DNA of 64,000 bases from Bradyrhizobiaceae bacterium PARB1 (GCA_002256345.1 NKIY01000005.1:252485-316484); one strand, 5' to 3'. Counted from the first letter of the stretch, positions 9,519-19,211 are shown. Program-made: numbers and translations. The notes: generated from the letters alone by a model not told the origin.

Positions 9519-10400
9519 ATGGACATGCTGAGTTCATTCGAACGGCTACGCCATCCGGCGAATCCGGATCTTCTGATCGCTGCGGACGACGAACATGCGA
9601 GCATCGCCGGCAGCGGCGACTATGCCATGCCGTGGCATTGGCACGATTGCATGATGTTCATTCTGCCGAGCCGCGGGACCATCGAGCTCAAGCACGAAGC
9701 CCGGCGCGAAGGGACCTGGTTGTCGAAGGATCGGTTTGCGGTCGTTCCCGCGAACCAGGCTCACGAGACCCATGCGGGCATCGGCCGTCACAGCCATCTG
9801 GCGATCTACGCAACCGGCGCATTGCTCGACAGAGTTGAAAGGCAGAACGGATCGCTCACGGAATTTCGCCGGAAGACCTCGCGGACCACCATCTTCCGGC
9901 GGAAACCGGCGCTACGCGCACTGCACGAGGTCCTTGTGCGGAGCGACACAGGGTCATATGGCAACGCCCATATGCGGCAAGTGCTATCCTCCGCCTTTCT
10001 CATTCAATGCATCGCCGAAACCCTTGCCGGCGAAGCTGCATCGAGCGCATCCCCTCGTGAACACGGCATGGTGGTCGTCGAGGAGCTGAAGGATTACCTC
10101 ACCCTCAACGCCGATCGCGATGTCCCGCTCGATGCGCTGGAAGAGCGTTTCGGCATCTCGCGACGACACATCACGCGGTTGTTCCGTGCTGGTACCGGTG
10201 CTTCCATCGGCGATTTCCAGCAGCGCGTTCGCCTGACCAATGCGGCCGAGCTACTGGCGGGAACCGATCTTCAGGTCGGAGAGATCGCGCATCGTGTCGG
10301 CTTCGAGAGCGGAGCGGCGCTGGCGCGCGCGATGCGCCGGACCGACGGCCTGTCGCCGACCGAAATACGCAGGCGGGTGGCCCGATCGGCCAAGAAATAA
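9519..10400 (+). CDS. AraC family transcriptional regulator with N-terminal cupin domain
   Basis: This is a regulator of about 293 residues. The N-terminal half contains a cupin-like stretch, YAMPWHWHDCMMFI, with the His pair common in ligand-binding AraC arms. The last hundred residues carry the double helix-turn-helix, seen as LEERFGISRRHITRLFRAGTG and IAHRVGFESGAALARAMRR. It probably senses a small molecule and controls the flanking dehydratase and PhzF/hydrolase genes. The start is uncertain: ATG codons at 9519 and 9525 and a GTG at 9477 all lack a strong RBS. No operator could be identified. Confidence 0.85.
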   Translation: MDMLSSFERLRHPANPDLLIAADDEHASIAGSGDYAMPWHWHDCMMFILPSRGTIELKHEARREGTWLSKDRFAVVPANQAHETHAGIGRHSHLAIYATGALLDRVERQNGSLTEFRRKTSRTTIFRRKPALRALHEVLVRSDTGSYGNAHMRQVLSSAFLIQCIAETLAGEAASSASPREHGMVVVEELKDYLTLNADRDVPLDALEERFGISRRHITRLFRAGTGASIGDFQQRVRLTNAAELLAGTDLQVGEIAHRVGFESGAALARAMRRTDGLSPTEIRRRVARSAKK

Positions 10401-10543
10401 GGCCCGCCGGAACGCGCCCGAAAGCGGCGCTCGACCTAACCTCAGCCAATAAATTGCAGGCAACCCGGATTGTCCGGGTTGGCCCGGCCCGTGCGCGATC
10501 TCGCGCCGCCGGCTCGCGCGAAACCGACCGAGGGATAGACAAC

Positions 10544-11449
10544 ATGACGACGACGAATCGTGAGCCGGATGTTCAATTCGTCAGCGTCTTCGGCGCAGGC
10601 CCCAATGGCGGCAATCCGGCGCCCATCGTCATCGACGCTGCGGGCATGACCGATGCAGAGATGCAGAAGGTCGCGCAGACTTACGGCCATGAAAGCGGCT
10701 TCGTGTTGGCGCCTCCGGCTGGCTCGGATGACGATTTCGAGTTTCGCTTCTGGGTGCCCAATCACGAAATGTCCATGTGCGGGCATGCCACCGTCGGCAC
10801 GGTTTGGCTGCTCCAAGAACTCGGCAAGCTGCATAAGGATCGCTTTTCCATTCTGACCAAGAGCGGCCGCGTGCATGCGCGTATCGGAGTGTCGGCAAAC
10901 CGGGGCGTATCGGTGGAAGTGTCGCAGCCTGCCGGCATCGTCGAGCCCCTCCCCGACGCCGCGCGAAGCGCTGATGAAATTCTGGAGGTGCTTGGCATCG
11001 ACAAGGATGACCTTGCGCCCTTTCCGATCCAGAACGCCCGCACTAGCCGGATCAAGACGCTCATACCGCTGAAGAGCGCGGCCATTCTCGACGGCCTGAA
11101 ACCCGACTTCACGAAGATCGAGCAACTGTGCAATCGCATCGACTCGACCGGGCTCTATCCCTATGCCGTTGTCGACCGGGAAGCCCAGATTGTCGATGCC
11201 CGCCAGTTTCCGAGTTCGTCCGGATATCCGGAAGATGCCGCGACGGGCATCGCAGCATCCGCCCTCTCGTTCGGCCTTCTGGCGAACGGGATCGTCGAGG
11301 CATCGGAACGCCTTATCACCATTCGCCAGGGACGCGCGATGCAGCGCCCGTCCGCCATCCACGTACGCTTCAGCCTCGACGGCACGACCCCGAACGGCTG
11401 CTGGCTCGGCGGCGCCGTCCAGCGCACCGTATGCGAGAAGGTCGCGTGA
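10544..11449 (+). CDS. PhzF family isomerase/epimerase-like protein
   Basis: This 301-residue cytosolic protein belongs to the PhzF/diaminopimelate-epimerase-like superfamily. The N-terminal FGAGPNGGNPAPIV loop, a likely catalytic Glu at residue 50 in YGHESGFVL, the MCGHATVGTVW motif and the late PEDAATGIAASALS motif are all present. PhzF proteins catalyse proton shifts on small acids, but most members have no known substrate. The ATG chosen at 10544 is where similarity starts; the track start is upstream. Its TGA overlaps the ATG of the next gene (ATGA), indicating translational coupling with the serine hydrolase. Confidence 0.85.
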   Translation: MTTTNREPDVQFVSVFGAGPNGGNPAPIVIDAAGMTDAEMQKVAQTYGHESGFVLAPPAGSDDDFEFRFWVPNHEMSMCGHATVGTVWLLQELGKLHKDRFSILTKSGRVHARIGVSANRGVSVEVSQPAGIVEPLPDAARSADEILEVLGIDKDDLAPFPIQNARTSRIKTLIPLKSAAILDGLKPDFTKIEQLCNRIDSTGLYPYAVVDREAQIVDARQFPSSSGYPEDAATGIAASALSFGLLANGIVEASERLITIRQGRAMQRPSAIHVRFSLDGTTPNGCWLGGAVQRTVCEKVA

Positions 11450-12645
11450 TGACGAAGTCGGCGCACCCATCCGTTTTCGAATCCGACTACGGCTTTCCGA
11501 GAACCGACGTTCATCTCGGTAACTGGCGTCAGGCTCCATGGAATGTATGGGCCTTTCGCAATGTGTCCGAATTCATTCCGACCGCACGCATCGCGGCGAC
11601 ATCGGGACTGACGGAGGATCCCCTCGTCGATCCGTCCGATCTCATCGATCAGGCATTCCCGTTCGACGGGCAACGAATGACGCTCGCGGACGCCTTGCGC
11701 CTGACGTCGACCGACGCGCTTTTGGTGATGAAGTCCGGCCGCATCGTTGCCGACTGGCATGCACCCAATTTTACCCTGCAATCCCGGCACATCCTGTTCT
11801 CCGCCAGCAAGTCGGTCACCGCCATCGTTGCCGGGATCGTGCACGGCGACGGCCTGATCGATCTCGAGCGCACTGTCTCACACTACATTCCCGAGCTGGC
11901 GTCTTCCGCCTTTGCGGATGCGCGCGTTCGCGACGTCCTCGACATGCGCGTGAGCCTCGATTTCTCGGAGACCTATCAGGACCCGAAAGGCGATTTCGCA
12001 AGATATCGCCGCGCCGGACTGCTTGAGCCGCCGGCAGCCGGCGGGATAGCAGAACCGCTGATCTCGTTTCTTGCCTCGCTGGAGAAAGCTGCAGGCGATC
12101 ACGGCGGACCGTTTCACTATTGCTCGCCGAATTCGGATGTCCTCGGGCTCGTCGTCGAACGTGCCACCGGGCGACGTTTCGTCGACATCGTCACCGAGCG
12201 CCTGTGGCAACCGCTGGGCGCGCGGCAGGACGGCTACATCACCGTCGATGCCACGGGCATCGCCCGGACCGGCGGCGGCTTCTGCATGACGCCGCGCGAC
12301 CTTGCGCGCATCGGCGAGATGATGCGGCAGGGCGGCGTCGCGAACGACCGCCGCATCGTCCCGCAGGCCTGGGTCGAGGATACGATCATGAACGGCTCGG
12401 TCGAGGCGTGGCAGGCAGGACCAGCTGTCAGCTGGTTGCCCACCGGCCGCTATCGCAACAAATGGTACCAGACCGGCAAGCCCAGCAACGCATACTTCGC
12501 CCTCGGCATTCACGGCCAGTATCTCTATGTCGATCCCGTCGCCGAAATGGTCGTGGCAAAGTTCTCGTCGCAGCCCGAGCCCGTCAACAATGCATTGAAA
12601 GGCCTCAATCTCGCTCTGTTCGATGCACTCGCAAATCTGACCTGA
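11449..12645 (+). CDS. Serine hydrolase, beta-lactamase / 6-aminohexanoate-dimer hydrolase-like
   Basis: This protein has 398 residues with the class C beta-lactamase fold. The SASK tetrad at residues 118-121 supplies the nucleophilic Ser and base Lys, and FHYCSPNSD contains the expected Tyr. Overall shape is closest to the NylB/EstB group, which cleaves small amides or esters rather than acting as an antibiotic resistance enzyme. No signal peptide is seen, so it is likely cytosolic. It overlaps the PhzF-like gene by 4 bp. A hairpin covers its stop codon. The natural substrate is unknown. Confidence 0.82.
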   Translation: MTKSAHPSVFESDYGFPRTDVHLGNWRQAPWNVWAFRNVSEFIPTARIAATSGLTEDPLVDPSDLIDQAFPFDGQRMTLADALRLTSTDALLVMKSGRIVADWHAPNFTLQSRHILFSASKSVTAIVAGIVHGDGLIDLERTVSHYIPELASSAFADARVRDVLDMRVSLDFSETYQDPKGDFARYRRAGLLEPPAAGGIAEPLISFLASLEKAAGDHGGPFHYCSPNSDVLGLVVERATGRRFVDIVTERLWQPLGARQDGYITVDATGIARTGGGFCMTPRDLARIGEMMRQGGVANDRRIVPQAWVEDTIMNGSVEAWQAGPAVSWLPTGRYRNKWYQTGKPSNAYFALGIHGQYLYVDPVAEMVVAKFSSQPEPVNNALKGLNLALFDALANLT

Positions 12646-12672
12646 AGCACGATCCCGAGGATCATGCTTCAG
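12642..12672 (+). terminator. Hairpin at the stop codon of the serine hydrolase gene
   Basis: ctgaagcacgatcc and ggatcatgcttcag pair with one mismatch around cga, and the arm includes the TGA stop. No T run follows. It lies between convergent genes, as expected for a bidirectional terminator or a short palindromic repeat. Confidence 0.5.
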
Positions 12673-12697
12673 TAGAGAGAACGCGAGCGCGCGGAAT

Positions 12698-14179
12698 TCA
12701 CTGACGGGTCACATGCACCGCCGGCACCTTGCCGGCATTCCATTTGCCGTCGATCGCGCCCTCGATCTGCGCCGCGAGCTGCAGCAGCAGGCCGTCATTC
12801 GCCTGACGCGCCTGCGCCTGGATGCCAAGCGGCAGGCCATGCTCCTGGCTCGCCAGCGGCAGCGAGATGCCGGGAATGCCGCACAGATTGGCAAGCGGCG
12901 TATAGGCGAAGAACTGCCAAAGATTGGCGAACCAGTCATGCACCGACGGATTGTCGCTCATGGTGAGATATTCGCGCGTGCCGATCTTCGGCGTGGGCTT
13001 GGCCGTGATCGGCGTCAGGATGATGTCCCACTGTTCGAAGAAGTTGCCGAAGGCGCGCGATGTCGTGTTGAATACCGCCTGCATTGCCGCACGTTCGGTG
13101 TAGGACGTGTTCAGACCGCTTTCCCAGATCTTGATGTTGATCGGCTCGAGCAGCTCGGTGGTCGGCTCCTTCAGCCCGAGCCGCGCCAGATGGCCGGCGA
13201 TCACCTGCGCGAAATTGCTGATATAGCAGGTCGTCTGCGCCGCGAAGGCAGCGTGGAAGTCGACCTGGGGCACCACCCACTCGACATGATGCCCGAGCCC
13301 TTCGAGCAATTTTCCGACGCGCTCCAGTTCGGCCACGAAATGCGCTGGCGCTTTGTAGTCACCCCATTCATGCGAGAGCGCGATGCGCAGCTTGCCCGGA
13401 TCGCGCTTGATCAGTTCGCTATAGGGCTCCGCCGGTGACCAGAACGGCATGAACTCGCCCGGCGCGCCGCCGCGGCAATTGTCCACGAACGCTGCGGTGT
13501 CGCGCACGCTGCGGCTGGTGCAGCCCTGGATCGATACCAGGCCGGAGAGATCGGACAGAGCCGGCGCCAGCGAATAGACGCCGCGCGACACTTTCAGGCC
13601 GATGGTGCCGCAGACGCCGGCAGGAATGCGGATCGATCCGCCGCCATCGGTCGCATGCGCGATCGGCAGCGCGCCTGCCCCGACCATCGCGGACGAGCCG
13701 GCAGATGAACCGCAGCTGGAATAATCCGCATTCCACGGATTACGCGTGACATAGAACTTGTTCTCGGCGGAGCTGCACACACCAAATTCCGGCGTGGTGC
13801 TGCGGCCGATGATGTTGAGGCCGGCATTGCGGATCTTGCCGGTGAGGAAGTTGTCCTGTGCGGGGCGATGCCCCTGCATGATCTGCGAGCCAAATTCCTG
13901 CAGGCGTCCCTTCAGCGTCGGCCCCAGGTCCTTCATCAGATAGGGCACACCACCGAACACGCCGTCCGGATTCATGCCGTCTTTCAGGGGATCGGCCACG
14001 ACATCGTCAAACACTTCGACGACAGCATCGAGGGCGGGATTGGTCTTGGCAATGCCGGCGGCAGCCTGCGCCGCCAGTTCCGACGGCTTGAGCTCGCCTT
14101 TGCGCACACGCTCGGCCAGTCCGACCGCATCGTGCTTCGCCCATTCATCCCAGCTCATCGCCAAAGTCATGCCGTGCAT
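12698..14179 (-). CDS. Amidase (amidase signature family)
   Basis: This 493-residue cytosolic amidohydrolase has the Ser-cisSer-Lys triad laid out as expected. The Lys is in VPYLMKDLG (about residue 83), the cis-Ser in SSCGSSAGSS (about 158) and the nucleophile in DGGGSIRIPAG (about 182). Members hydrolyse amides of varied carboxylates, and the substrate cannot be told from sequence. Three in-frame starts lie close together (14179, 14170, 14158), none with a clear RBS, so the N-terminus is uncertain by a few residues. It is convergent with the serine hydrolase, another C-N bond hydrolase. Confidence 0.88.
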   Translation of the reverse strand: MHGMTLAMSWDEWAKHDAVGLAERVRKGELKPSELAAQAAAGIAKTNPALDAVVEVFDDVVADPLKDGMNPDGVFGGVPYLMKDLGPTLKGRLQEFGSQIMQGHRPAQDNFLTGKIRNAGLNIIGRSTTPEFGVCSSAENKFYVTRNPWNADYSSCGSSAGSSAMVGAGALPIAHATDGGGSIRIPAGVCGTIGLKVSRGVYSLAPALSDLSGLVSIQGCTSRSVRDTAAFVDNCRGGAPGEFMPFWSPAEPYSELIKRDPGKLRIALSHEWGDYKAPAHFVAELERVGKLLEGLGHHVEWVVPQVDFHAAFAAQTTCYISNFAQVIAGHLARLGLKEPTTELLEPINIKIWESGLNTSYTERAAMQAVFNTTSRAFGNFFEQWDIILTPITAKPTPKIGTREYLTMSDNPSVHDWFANLWQFFAYTPLANLCGIPGISLPLASQEHGLPLGIQAQARQANDGLLLQLAAQIEGAIDGKWNAGKVPAVHVTRQ

Positions 14180-14279
14180 CCGTTCAACAGGGTTGTTGTT
14201 GAACGAAGCCTAAGCCGCCGGCGTCGCCGCTGTAAACCTGCGGCGAGCAGCTGCATGGACAGTATGCGATGGCAACGCT

Positions 14280-15560
14280 CTAACGCGTCACCGGCTCGCT
14301 GGTCGGATTCAGGAAGGCCTTGATGTCGGCCGCCGCCTCGTTGAGCTGCGCATCCTGATCGTAGATGTCGTTGCGAAACTGGACGATGTGATCGCGCGAT
14401 TCCCAGGCCGTGAGATAGATCCAGGCCACCGGCACGCTCTTGCTCAGCTTGATGTCCTGGCGCAGCCCCGTCGCGATCCCGAGATCGATCTGGGTGCGAT
14501 CCCAATTCGCCGTATCCTTCAGCAGCCATGCCGCGAGATCGCGCACATTATCGACGCGCACGCAGCCATGGGAGTCGAAGCGGTAGTCATTGGCGAACAA
14601 ATTGCGCTGATTTGTATCGTGCATATAGACGGCGTAGGAATTCGGCATGTCGATGCGCAGACGACCGAGCGCATTCCACTCGCCGGGATCCTGGCGCACG
14701 GTGACATCCGGCACCTTGTCTTCGCTCCAGTCGATGCTGGCGGGATCGAGCGCGTTGCCCCGTCCGTCCAGCACCTGCATATGCATGCGCGTGAGATAAC
14801 CGGGGTCCTTGCGCATGCGCGCAGCGATCTCATGCTTGGTGATCGACGCCGGCACTGTCCAGGTCGGATTGAGATTGACGTTGTTGATCTGCGACGTCAC
14901 CGTCGGCGATGGTTTCTCGCTCTTGCCGACCACCACACGATAGCGTCGCACCACCTTGTCGCCTTCGATGGCTTCTGCGTAAGCGGCGGGAATGTTCACC
15001 ACCACATAGCGCTCGCCAAACTTGAAACCGATGGCCTGCATCCGCTGCAGCGAAGCTTCCAGCTGCTGGATACGCTTCTCGACCGGCACATTGAGCGCCG
15101 CCAGCGTGCGCGGGCCGACGAGGCCGGTGGCGAGCAGCCCGTTGCGCAGCTGATAACGCTTCACGCCAGCAATGAGTTCGTCGTTATACGGGCCACTGCT
15201 TTCCACCGTAAACAGATCGCCGGTAATCACCAGCCGCCGGCGCAGCAATTCGACATCCGGCCCTTCCGCGCCCGCTGCATATTTGGCGCTCGCGGGAATG
15301 AGCGGCCAGCCGCCTTTGGCGGCGATCGTCTTGTAGCGCTTGAGAGCTTCCTCGGTGCGTTGCGCGGATTCCGGATCGAACACCGGCTCGCCATATTGCG
15401 CGAGAATGGCGGCGGAGCGCTGCTCCGGCGTCATGGCCTTGGCATCGATGATCGCATTGGCACTCGGCGATCTGGCCGGCGCCTGCATGGGCGCCTGTGC
15501 AAATGCCGCCGACGCCCCCGCCGCCACGGCGACGATCATGGTGGTAAAGCGCAATGTCAT
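14280..15560 (-). CDS. L,D-transpeptidase (YkuD domain) with peptidoglycan-binding-like domain
   Basis: This exported protein has 426 residues. A signal peptide covers about residues 1-22 (ends AAFAQA). A PG_binding_1-like helical stretch is near 125-160, and the YkuD catalytic domain spans about 180-365. The active site is seen as VYMHDT (His314) and DSHGCVRVDN (Cys333). The arrangement resembles the E. coli YcbB/LdtD family, which makes 3-3 cross-links in peptidoglycan in the periplasm. Its neighbour is a second, differently built L,D-transpeptidase on the same strand. Alpha-rhizobia rely heavily on such cross-links. Confidence 0.9.
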   Translation of the reverse strand: MTLRFTTMIVAVAAGASAAFAQAPMQAPARSPSANAIIDAKAMTPEQRSAAILAQYGEPVFDPESAQRTEEALKRYKTIAAKGGWPLIPASAKYAAGAEGPDVELLRRRLVITGDLFTVESSGPYNDELIAGVKRYQLRNGLLATGLVGPRTLAALNVPVEKRIQQLEASLQRMQAIGFKFGERYVVVNIPAAYAEAIEGDKVVRRYRVVVGKSEKPSPTVTSQINNVNLNPTWTVPASITKHEIAARMRKDPGYLTRMHMQVLDGRGNALDPASIDWSEDKVPDVTVRQDPGEWNALGRLRIDMPNSYAVYMHDTNQRNLFANDYRFDSHGCVRVDNVRDLAAWLLKDTANWDRTQIDLGIATGLRQDIKLSKSVPVAWIYLTAWESRDHIVQFRNDIYDQDAQLNEAAADIKAFLNPTSEPVTR

Positions 15561-15685
15561 TGTTCAAATCCGGTGTTGCCGCAGCAATAATCCGAGCATG
15601 AAAAGAAATGTTCACGCTTTGATTAAGATCTGAACAAATGCGGTTACCGGAAGGTTAACATCCGTAACGCTACGGGCGGCTGGCG

Positions 15686-17230
15686 TTATTCCCACCAGCC
15701 CCGCTGCATCCTCGGCACTTCATTCTGGCCGCTGCGACGACGTACGGCATTGCCCTGCGGGGCGCGCTCGCGCGGGAAGAACATGCTGAAGCCGTCGTCA
15801 TAACTATCATCGCCGCTGGCAACATCCACATCAGGCCGCGGCGTCGGCTTGCGCGTAACGAATCCGCCCTGCGGATGGTTATTGAGCACCGCGACGAACT
15901 CGGTGCGGTAATTGGTTTCGGCGCTCAGCGGCTCGTCGGAAATCACGATGGAAGACCGCGGCAACGCCGTCGGTCCGATCCGATCCAGCACTTCCTGCGG
16001 AATGGTGATGCGGTCGAGCGCTGCCTTCGCATCGTCGCCATCGTCGATGGTCACCGCGCTCCAGCGCAGGCCAGCACCATCGCGCGCCATCGCGGTGAAC
16101 ACATGCGTGCCGATCGGCTTGCCGGGATCGCGGATGGTGACCGGCACTTCGATGCTGAAGTCGAACACCTCGCCGCCGCCATCCGGCGCCGGCCTATGGG
16201 TGTTGCGGCGAACATAAAGCCTCTGCGTTTCACGGCTGATATAGATCGAGACGGGTTCGTTCGCGAGCTTGGCGTCAAGGGACGCAGTCGCCGTGGCGGC
16301 CTTCTTCGCTTCGGCAGCCTTCGCCGCGTCCTTCGCAGCGGCGGCCGCATCGAGCTTGGCAGCCGTATCGGCCCTGGCGGCTTCGAACTGTGTCGTGAGC
16401 TCTGCAGCTTTCGCAGCCGCCTTCTGCTGCACGGCCTCGGCTTTGGCTTTGCCATCATCCGTCGTCGCGGCGGCCAGCGCCTTGTCCGCGGATGCCAGTT
16501 CGGCGTCGGCGCGCTTCTTGGCCAGTTCCAGCTTGCGCAGCGCCGCCGGCATCGGCTTCGCCTCACGCGCCGTAGCCGTCGCCAGTTTCTTCGCCTCGGC
16601 CGCCGCTGTCGCAGCCTCCGCCGCCTCGCGGGTCAGCGTCTCGGCGCGCGCCGGTGCGGCCGCGATGATCTCAGGCTTCGGCACCAGCAGCGCCGGATGG
16701 GAGATATCGACCGGCGCCGCGTCGATCGGTGAAACGATCACCCGCATCCCGATCCGCGTCTTGTCGAACATCTTGTCTGCAAAGCCATAGGGCATGCGCA
16801 CGCAGCCATGGGACGCGGCATAGCCGGGCAGCGGTCCGCCATGGAGCGCGACCCCGTTCCAGGTGATGCGCTGCATGTTCGGCATGTGCGCATCGTCATA
16901 CATGTTAGAGCGGTGATCCTTGTTCTTCTCGAGGATCGCGAACACGCCGGCGGGCGTCTCGCGCCCTCCCACCCCGGTCGAGACAGGCGCGCGCACGATC
17001 CAGCCATCGGCATCGTAGAACGTCACCTGCTGACTCTTGATCGACACGATCGCCATGATCGGCTCGCCGGCCTCGCGCGGCGCCACGGCCTCGACCGTCC
17101 TCGCCGGCCGCCCCTGCTTGGCGGCCATTGCGGAAAACGGCATCGCCACCGCTGCGAGCGCCACGACGGCAGATGCCATCCAGCACCGCGTTGCCATGGA
17201 GGATCGCGCCGTCGCCAACCGAATTTTCAT
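15686..17230 (-). CDS. L,D-transpeptidase with Ala/Lys-rich coiled coil and a second, degenerate YkuD-like region
   Basis: This exported protein has 514 residues when started at MKIRLATARS; the track's longer start lies in upstream DNA. A signal peptide ends near residue 36. The first YkuD domain (about 57-170) has WNGVALHGGP and ASHGCVRMPY with the catalytic Cys143. Residues 195-320 are an Ala/Lys/Glu-rich predicted coiled coil. Residues 326-455 again resemble a YkuD domain (GTHVFTAMARDGAGLRW) but have no SHGC motif. It probably cross-links peptidoglycan or anchors envelope proteins. The role of the inactive-looking second half is unknown. Confidence 0.85.
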   Translation of the reverse strand: MKIRLATARSSMATRCWMASAVVALAAVAMPFSAMAAKQGRPARTVEAVAPREAGEPIMAIVSIKSQQVTFYDADGWIVRAPVSTGVGGRETPAGVFAILEKNKDHRSNMYDDAHMPNMQRITWNGVALHGGPLPGYAASHGCVRMPYGFADKMFDKTRIGMRVIVSPIDAAPVDISHPALLVPKPEIIAAAPARAETLTREAAEAATAAAEAKKLATATAREAKPMPAALRKLELAKKRADAELASADKALAAATTDDGKAKAEAVQQKAAAKAAELTTQFEAARADTAAKLDAAAAAKDAAKAAEAKKAATATASLDAKLANEPVSIYISRETQRLYVRRNTHRPAPDGGGEVFDFSIEVPVTIRDPGKPIGTHVFTAMARDGAGLRWSAVTIDDGDDAKAALDRITIPQEVLDRIGPTALPRSSIVISDEPLSAETNYRTEFVAVLNNHPQGGFVTRKPTPRPDVDVASGDDSYDDGFSMFFPRERAPQGNAVRRRSGQNEVPRMQRGWWE

Positions 17231-17437
17231 GCAATGCCCCAAATCGAATCTCTGGCCGGATGCCAGTCTTGCAAATGTTGATTGCGATTTTATCAATTCG
17301 CGCCGACGCTCGAGGAAGACGGCCGGCACCAAATCACCTGCGAAACCTCTTATATGACCGGGCGCCCTGGAGGAAGATGGCCCACCGCCACACCCGGCGC
17401 CCGAAGCGCCGACAAAGATCGAAACGACGGCAGCCGC

Positions 17438-18412
17438 CTATTTCTCCTGCAGCAGCTTGTTGTATTTGGCGACGTCGCGCGTCACCAGTTGCTGCAAGAC
17501 ATCTGGCGCGTGCTCATTCGCACCCGGCGCCACCGTGGAGAGATCGCGGAACCGCTTCTTCACCGGCTCGCTTTCCACCGCCACGCGCGCCGCTGCATTC
17601 AGCTTCGCGATGATTTCCGTCGGCGTCCCCTTCGGCGCGAACAATCCGTTCCAGCCTTGCGCCTCGAATTCAGGCAGGCCTGCCTCTGCCGAGGTCGGCA
17701 GATCGGGCAGCGATCCGAGCCGTACATCGGAGCCGACCACGATCCCTCTCACCAGCTTGTCGTCGATGGCCTGCGACACGGACGCAGCGCTGTCGCAGAC
17801 GCCGTCGATCTGGCCGCCGATCGCATCGGTGAGCGCCGGCGCAGCGCCGCGATAACCGACCAGCGTGACATCGATCCCTGCCGCCTGCACGAAACTCTTG
17901 CAGATCAGGTAATTCGACGAGCCGACACCGGCATGGCCGAGATTGATTTTGCCGGGATTGGCCTTGGCGTAAGCGATGAACGCCTTGAGATCGGCCGCGG
18001 GAAAATCCTTGCGTAGCGCTACGATTCCGAACGTCTTGGCCACCATGCCGATGGTGACGAAGGAATCCGGCTTGAATGTCAGCTTCGGATAGATCGTATA
18101 GGTCGCCGCACTGGTACCGGCATTGCCGATGGCAATCGTATAGCCATCGGGCGCGGCATGCGCCGCGCGGGCCAATGCGGTTGAGCCGCCGGCACCGGTC
18201 ACGTTCTCGATAATGATCGTCTGGCCGAGCGGGATCGCCATCTGTTCGGCGACGACGCGGGCGATGACATCGGATGTGCCGCCAGCCGCGAACGGCACGA
18301 TCATGGTGATCGGGCGCGACGGATAAGTCTGCGCCTGAGCCACCGCAGCGGGTGACACCAAGATCAGCGAGACGGCCGCACGACCGATCCAGCGGTAAAT
18401 CACATTCCTCAC
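17438..18412 (-). CDS. Bug/TctC-type tripartite tricarboxylate transporter substrate-binding protein
   Basis: This periplasmic receptor is about 324 residues long. An N-terminal signal ends at VAQAQTYPSRPI, followed by the family-typical TMIVPFAAGGTSDVIARVVAE. GHAGVGSSNYL and the late APKGTPTEIIAKLN are also characteristic. Bug proteins bind small carboxylates for TctAB transporters, but here no tctA or tctB is next to it, as is common for the large Bug families. The start is set at a GTG (18412) preceded by GGAG with 8-nt spacing; the track's ATG at 18484 adds an Arg-rich leader before the signal peptide. The ligand is unknown. Confidence 0.85.
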   Translation of the reverse strand: MRNVIYRWIGRAAVSLILVSPAAVAQAQTYPSRPITMIVPFAAGGTSDVIARVVAEQMAIPLGQTIIIENVTGAGGSTALARAAHAAPDGYTIAIGNAGTSAATYTIYPKLTFKPDSFVTIGMVAKTFGIVALRKDFPAADLKAFIAYAKANPGKINLGHAGVGSSNYLICKSFVQAAGIDVTLVGYRGAAPALTDAIGGQIDGVCDSAASVSQAIDDKLVRGIVVGSDVRLGSLPDLPTSAEAGLPEFEAQGWNGLFAPKGTPTEIIAKLNAAARVAVESEPVKKRFRDLSTVAPGANEHAPDVLQQLVTRDVAKYNKLLQEK

Positions 18413-18473
18413 GTCGCACGCTCCGTATCGATCCCAACGGCCAAATGATCGTTCGAGACTGCGGTGACATCGC

Positions 18474-19211
18474 CTAGGTCGCAAGCGATTTCTCGGCGAT
18501 GGACAGCCATTCGGCCTGGGCCTTGCGGGCGAATTTCGGCGCGCGCTTCATCTGCACGACCAGTTCCGCAAACACCACTTTCGCTTCGGAAGGCCGCCCC
18601 ATGGCCTGCAGCAATTGGCCATAACGAACGCTGGCCTCGGCGCTCGACGCATAACCGAGCAGAGCTTGATATTCGCTCAGCGCATCCTCGCTGCGCCCCG
18701 CCTCTGCCAGCGCCCGCGCATAAAGCAGATGCGCTTCTGCGGACTCGAAGTCGGGCCATTGCTTCTGCAGTTCATCGAGCGTCACGATCGCGTCCAGCGG
18801 GCGCCCGGCGCCGAACTGCGCCCTGGCCTTGACCAGTGCATATTTCGCCTCCTTGCCGAGCGGCAGCGCCAGGATGTGATCGTAATGCTGTACGGCTTCG
18901 TCGAAGCGGCCGATCTCGAGGCACTCGGCCGCCAGCGCGGCGCGATTGGTGATGGTGTCGGTCGCTGCGAGCTGATCGACGAGCCCGCGATAGGTTTTTT
19001 CAGGATCGATGCGTTTGGCGACATTGCGGCGTGCCTGCTGCGCCGTGCGTCCGCCGATGATCTCCGGGAGCAGTTCGATCACCACATAGGCAACCGCACC
19101 GGCCACTGGAACCATCAGGATGATATAGGCCCATGGCTGCATCCGCCCGGTGCGGGCGGCGTGATAGACCAGCATGATATCAAGCAGAACAATGACCAGA
19201 GCCAGCGGCAT
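18474..19211 (-). CDS. Tetratricopeptide repeat protein with N-terminal PLD-N-like membrane segment
   Basis: This is a 245-residue protein starting MPLALVIVLL after GAGGGG. Two hydrophobic helices (about residues 1-17 and 27-48) resemble the short phospholipase-D nuclease N-terminal membrane domain. From about residue 80 to the end the sequence is helical with TPR-like pairs, for example AAECLEIGRFDEAVQHYDHI and LLYARALAEAGRSEDALSEY. It should be anchored in the inner membrane with the TPR part acting as a protein-binding scaffold. Family members are annotated as hypothetical TPR proteins, and no function is claimed. It sits just downstream of purQ on the same strand. Confidence 0.78.
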   Translation of the reverse strand: MPLALVIVLLDIMLVYHAARTGRMQPWAYIILMVPVAGAVAYVVIELLPEIIGGRTAQQARRNVAKRIDPEKTYRGLVDQLAATDTITNRAALAAECLEIGRFDEAVQHYDHILALPLGKEAKYALVKARAQFGAGRPLDAIVTLDELQKQWPDFESAEAHLLYARALAEAGRSEDALSEYQALLGYASSAEASVRYGQLLQAMGRPSEAKVVFAELVVQMKRAPKFARKAQAEWLSIAEKSLAT

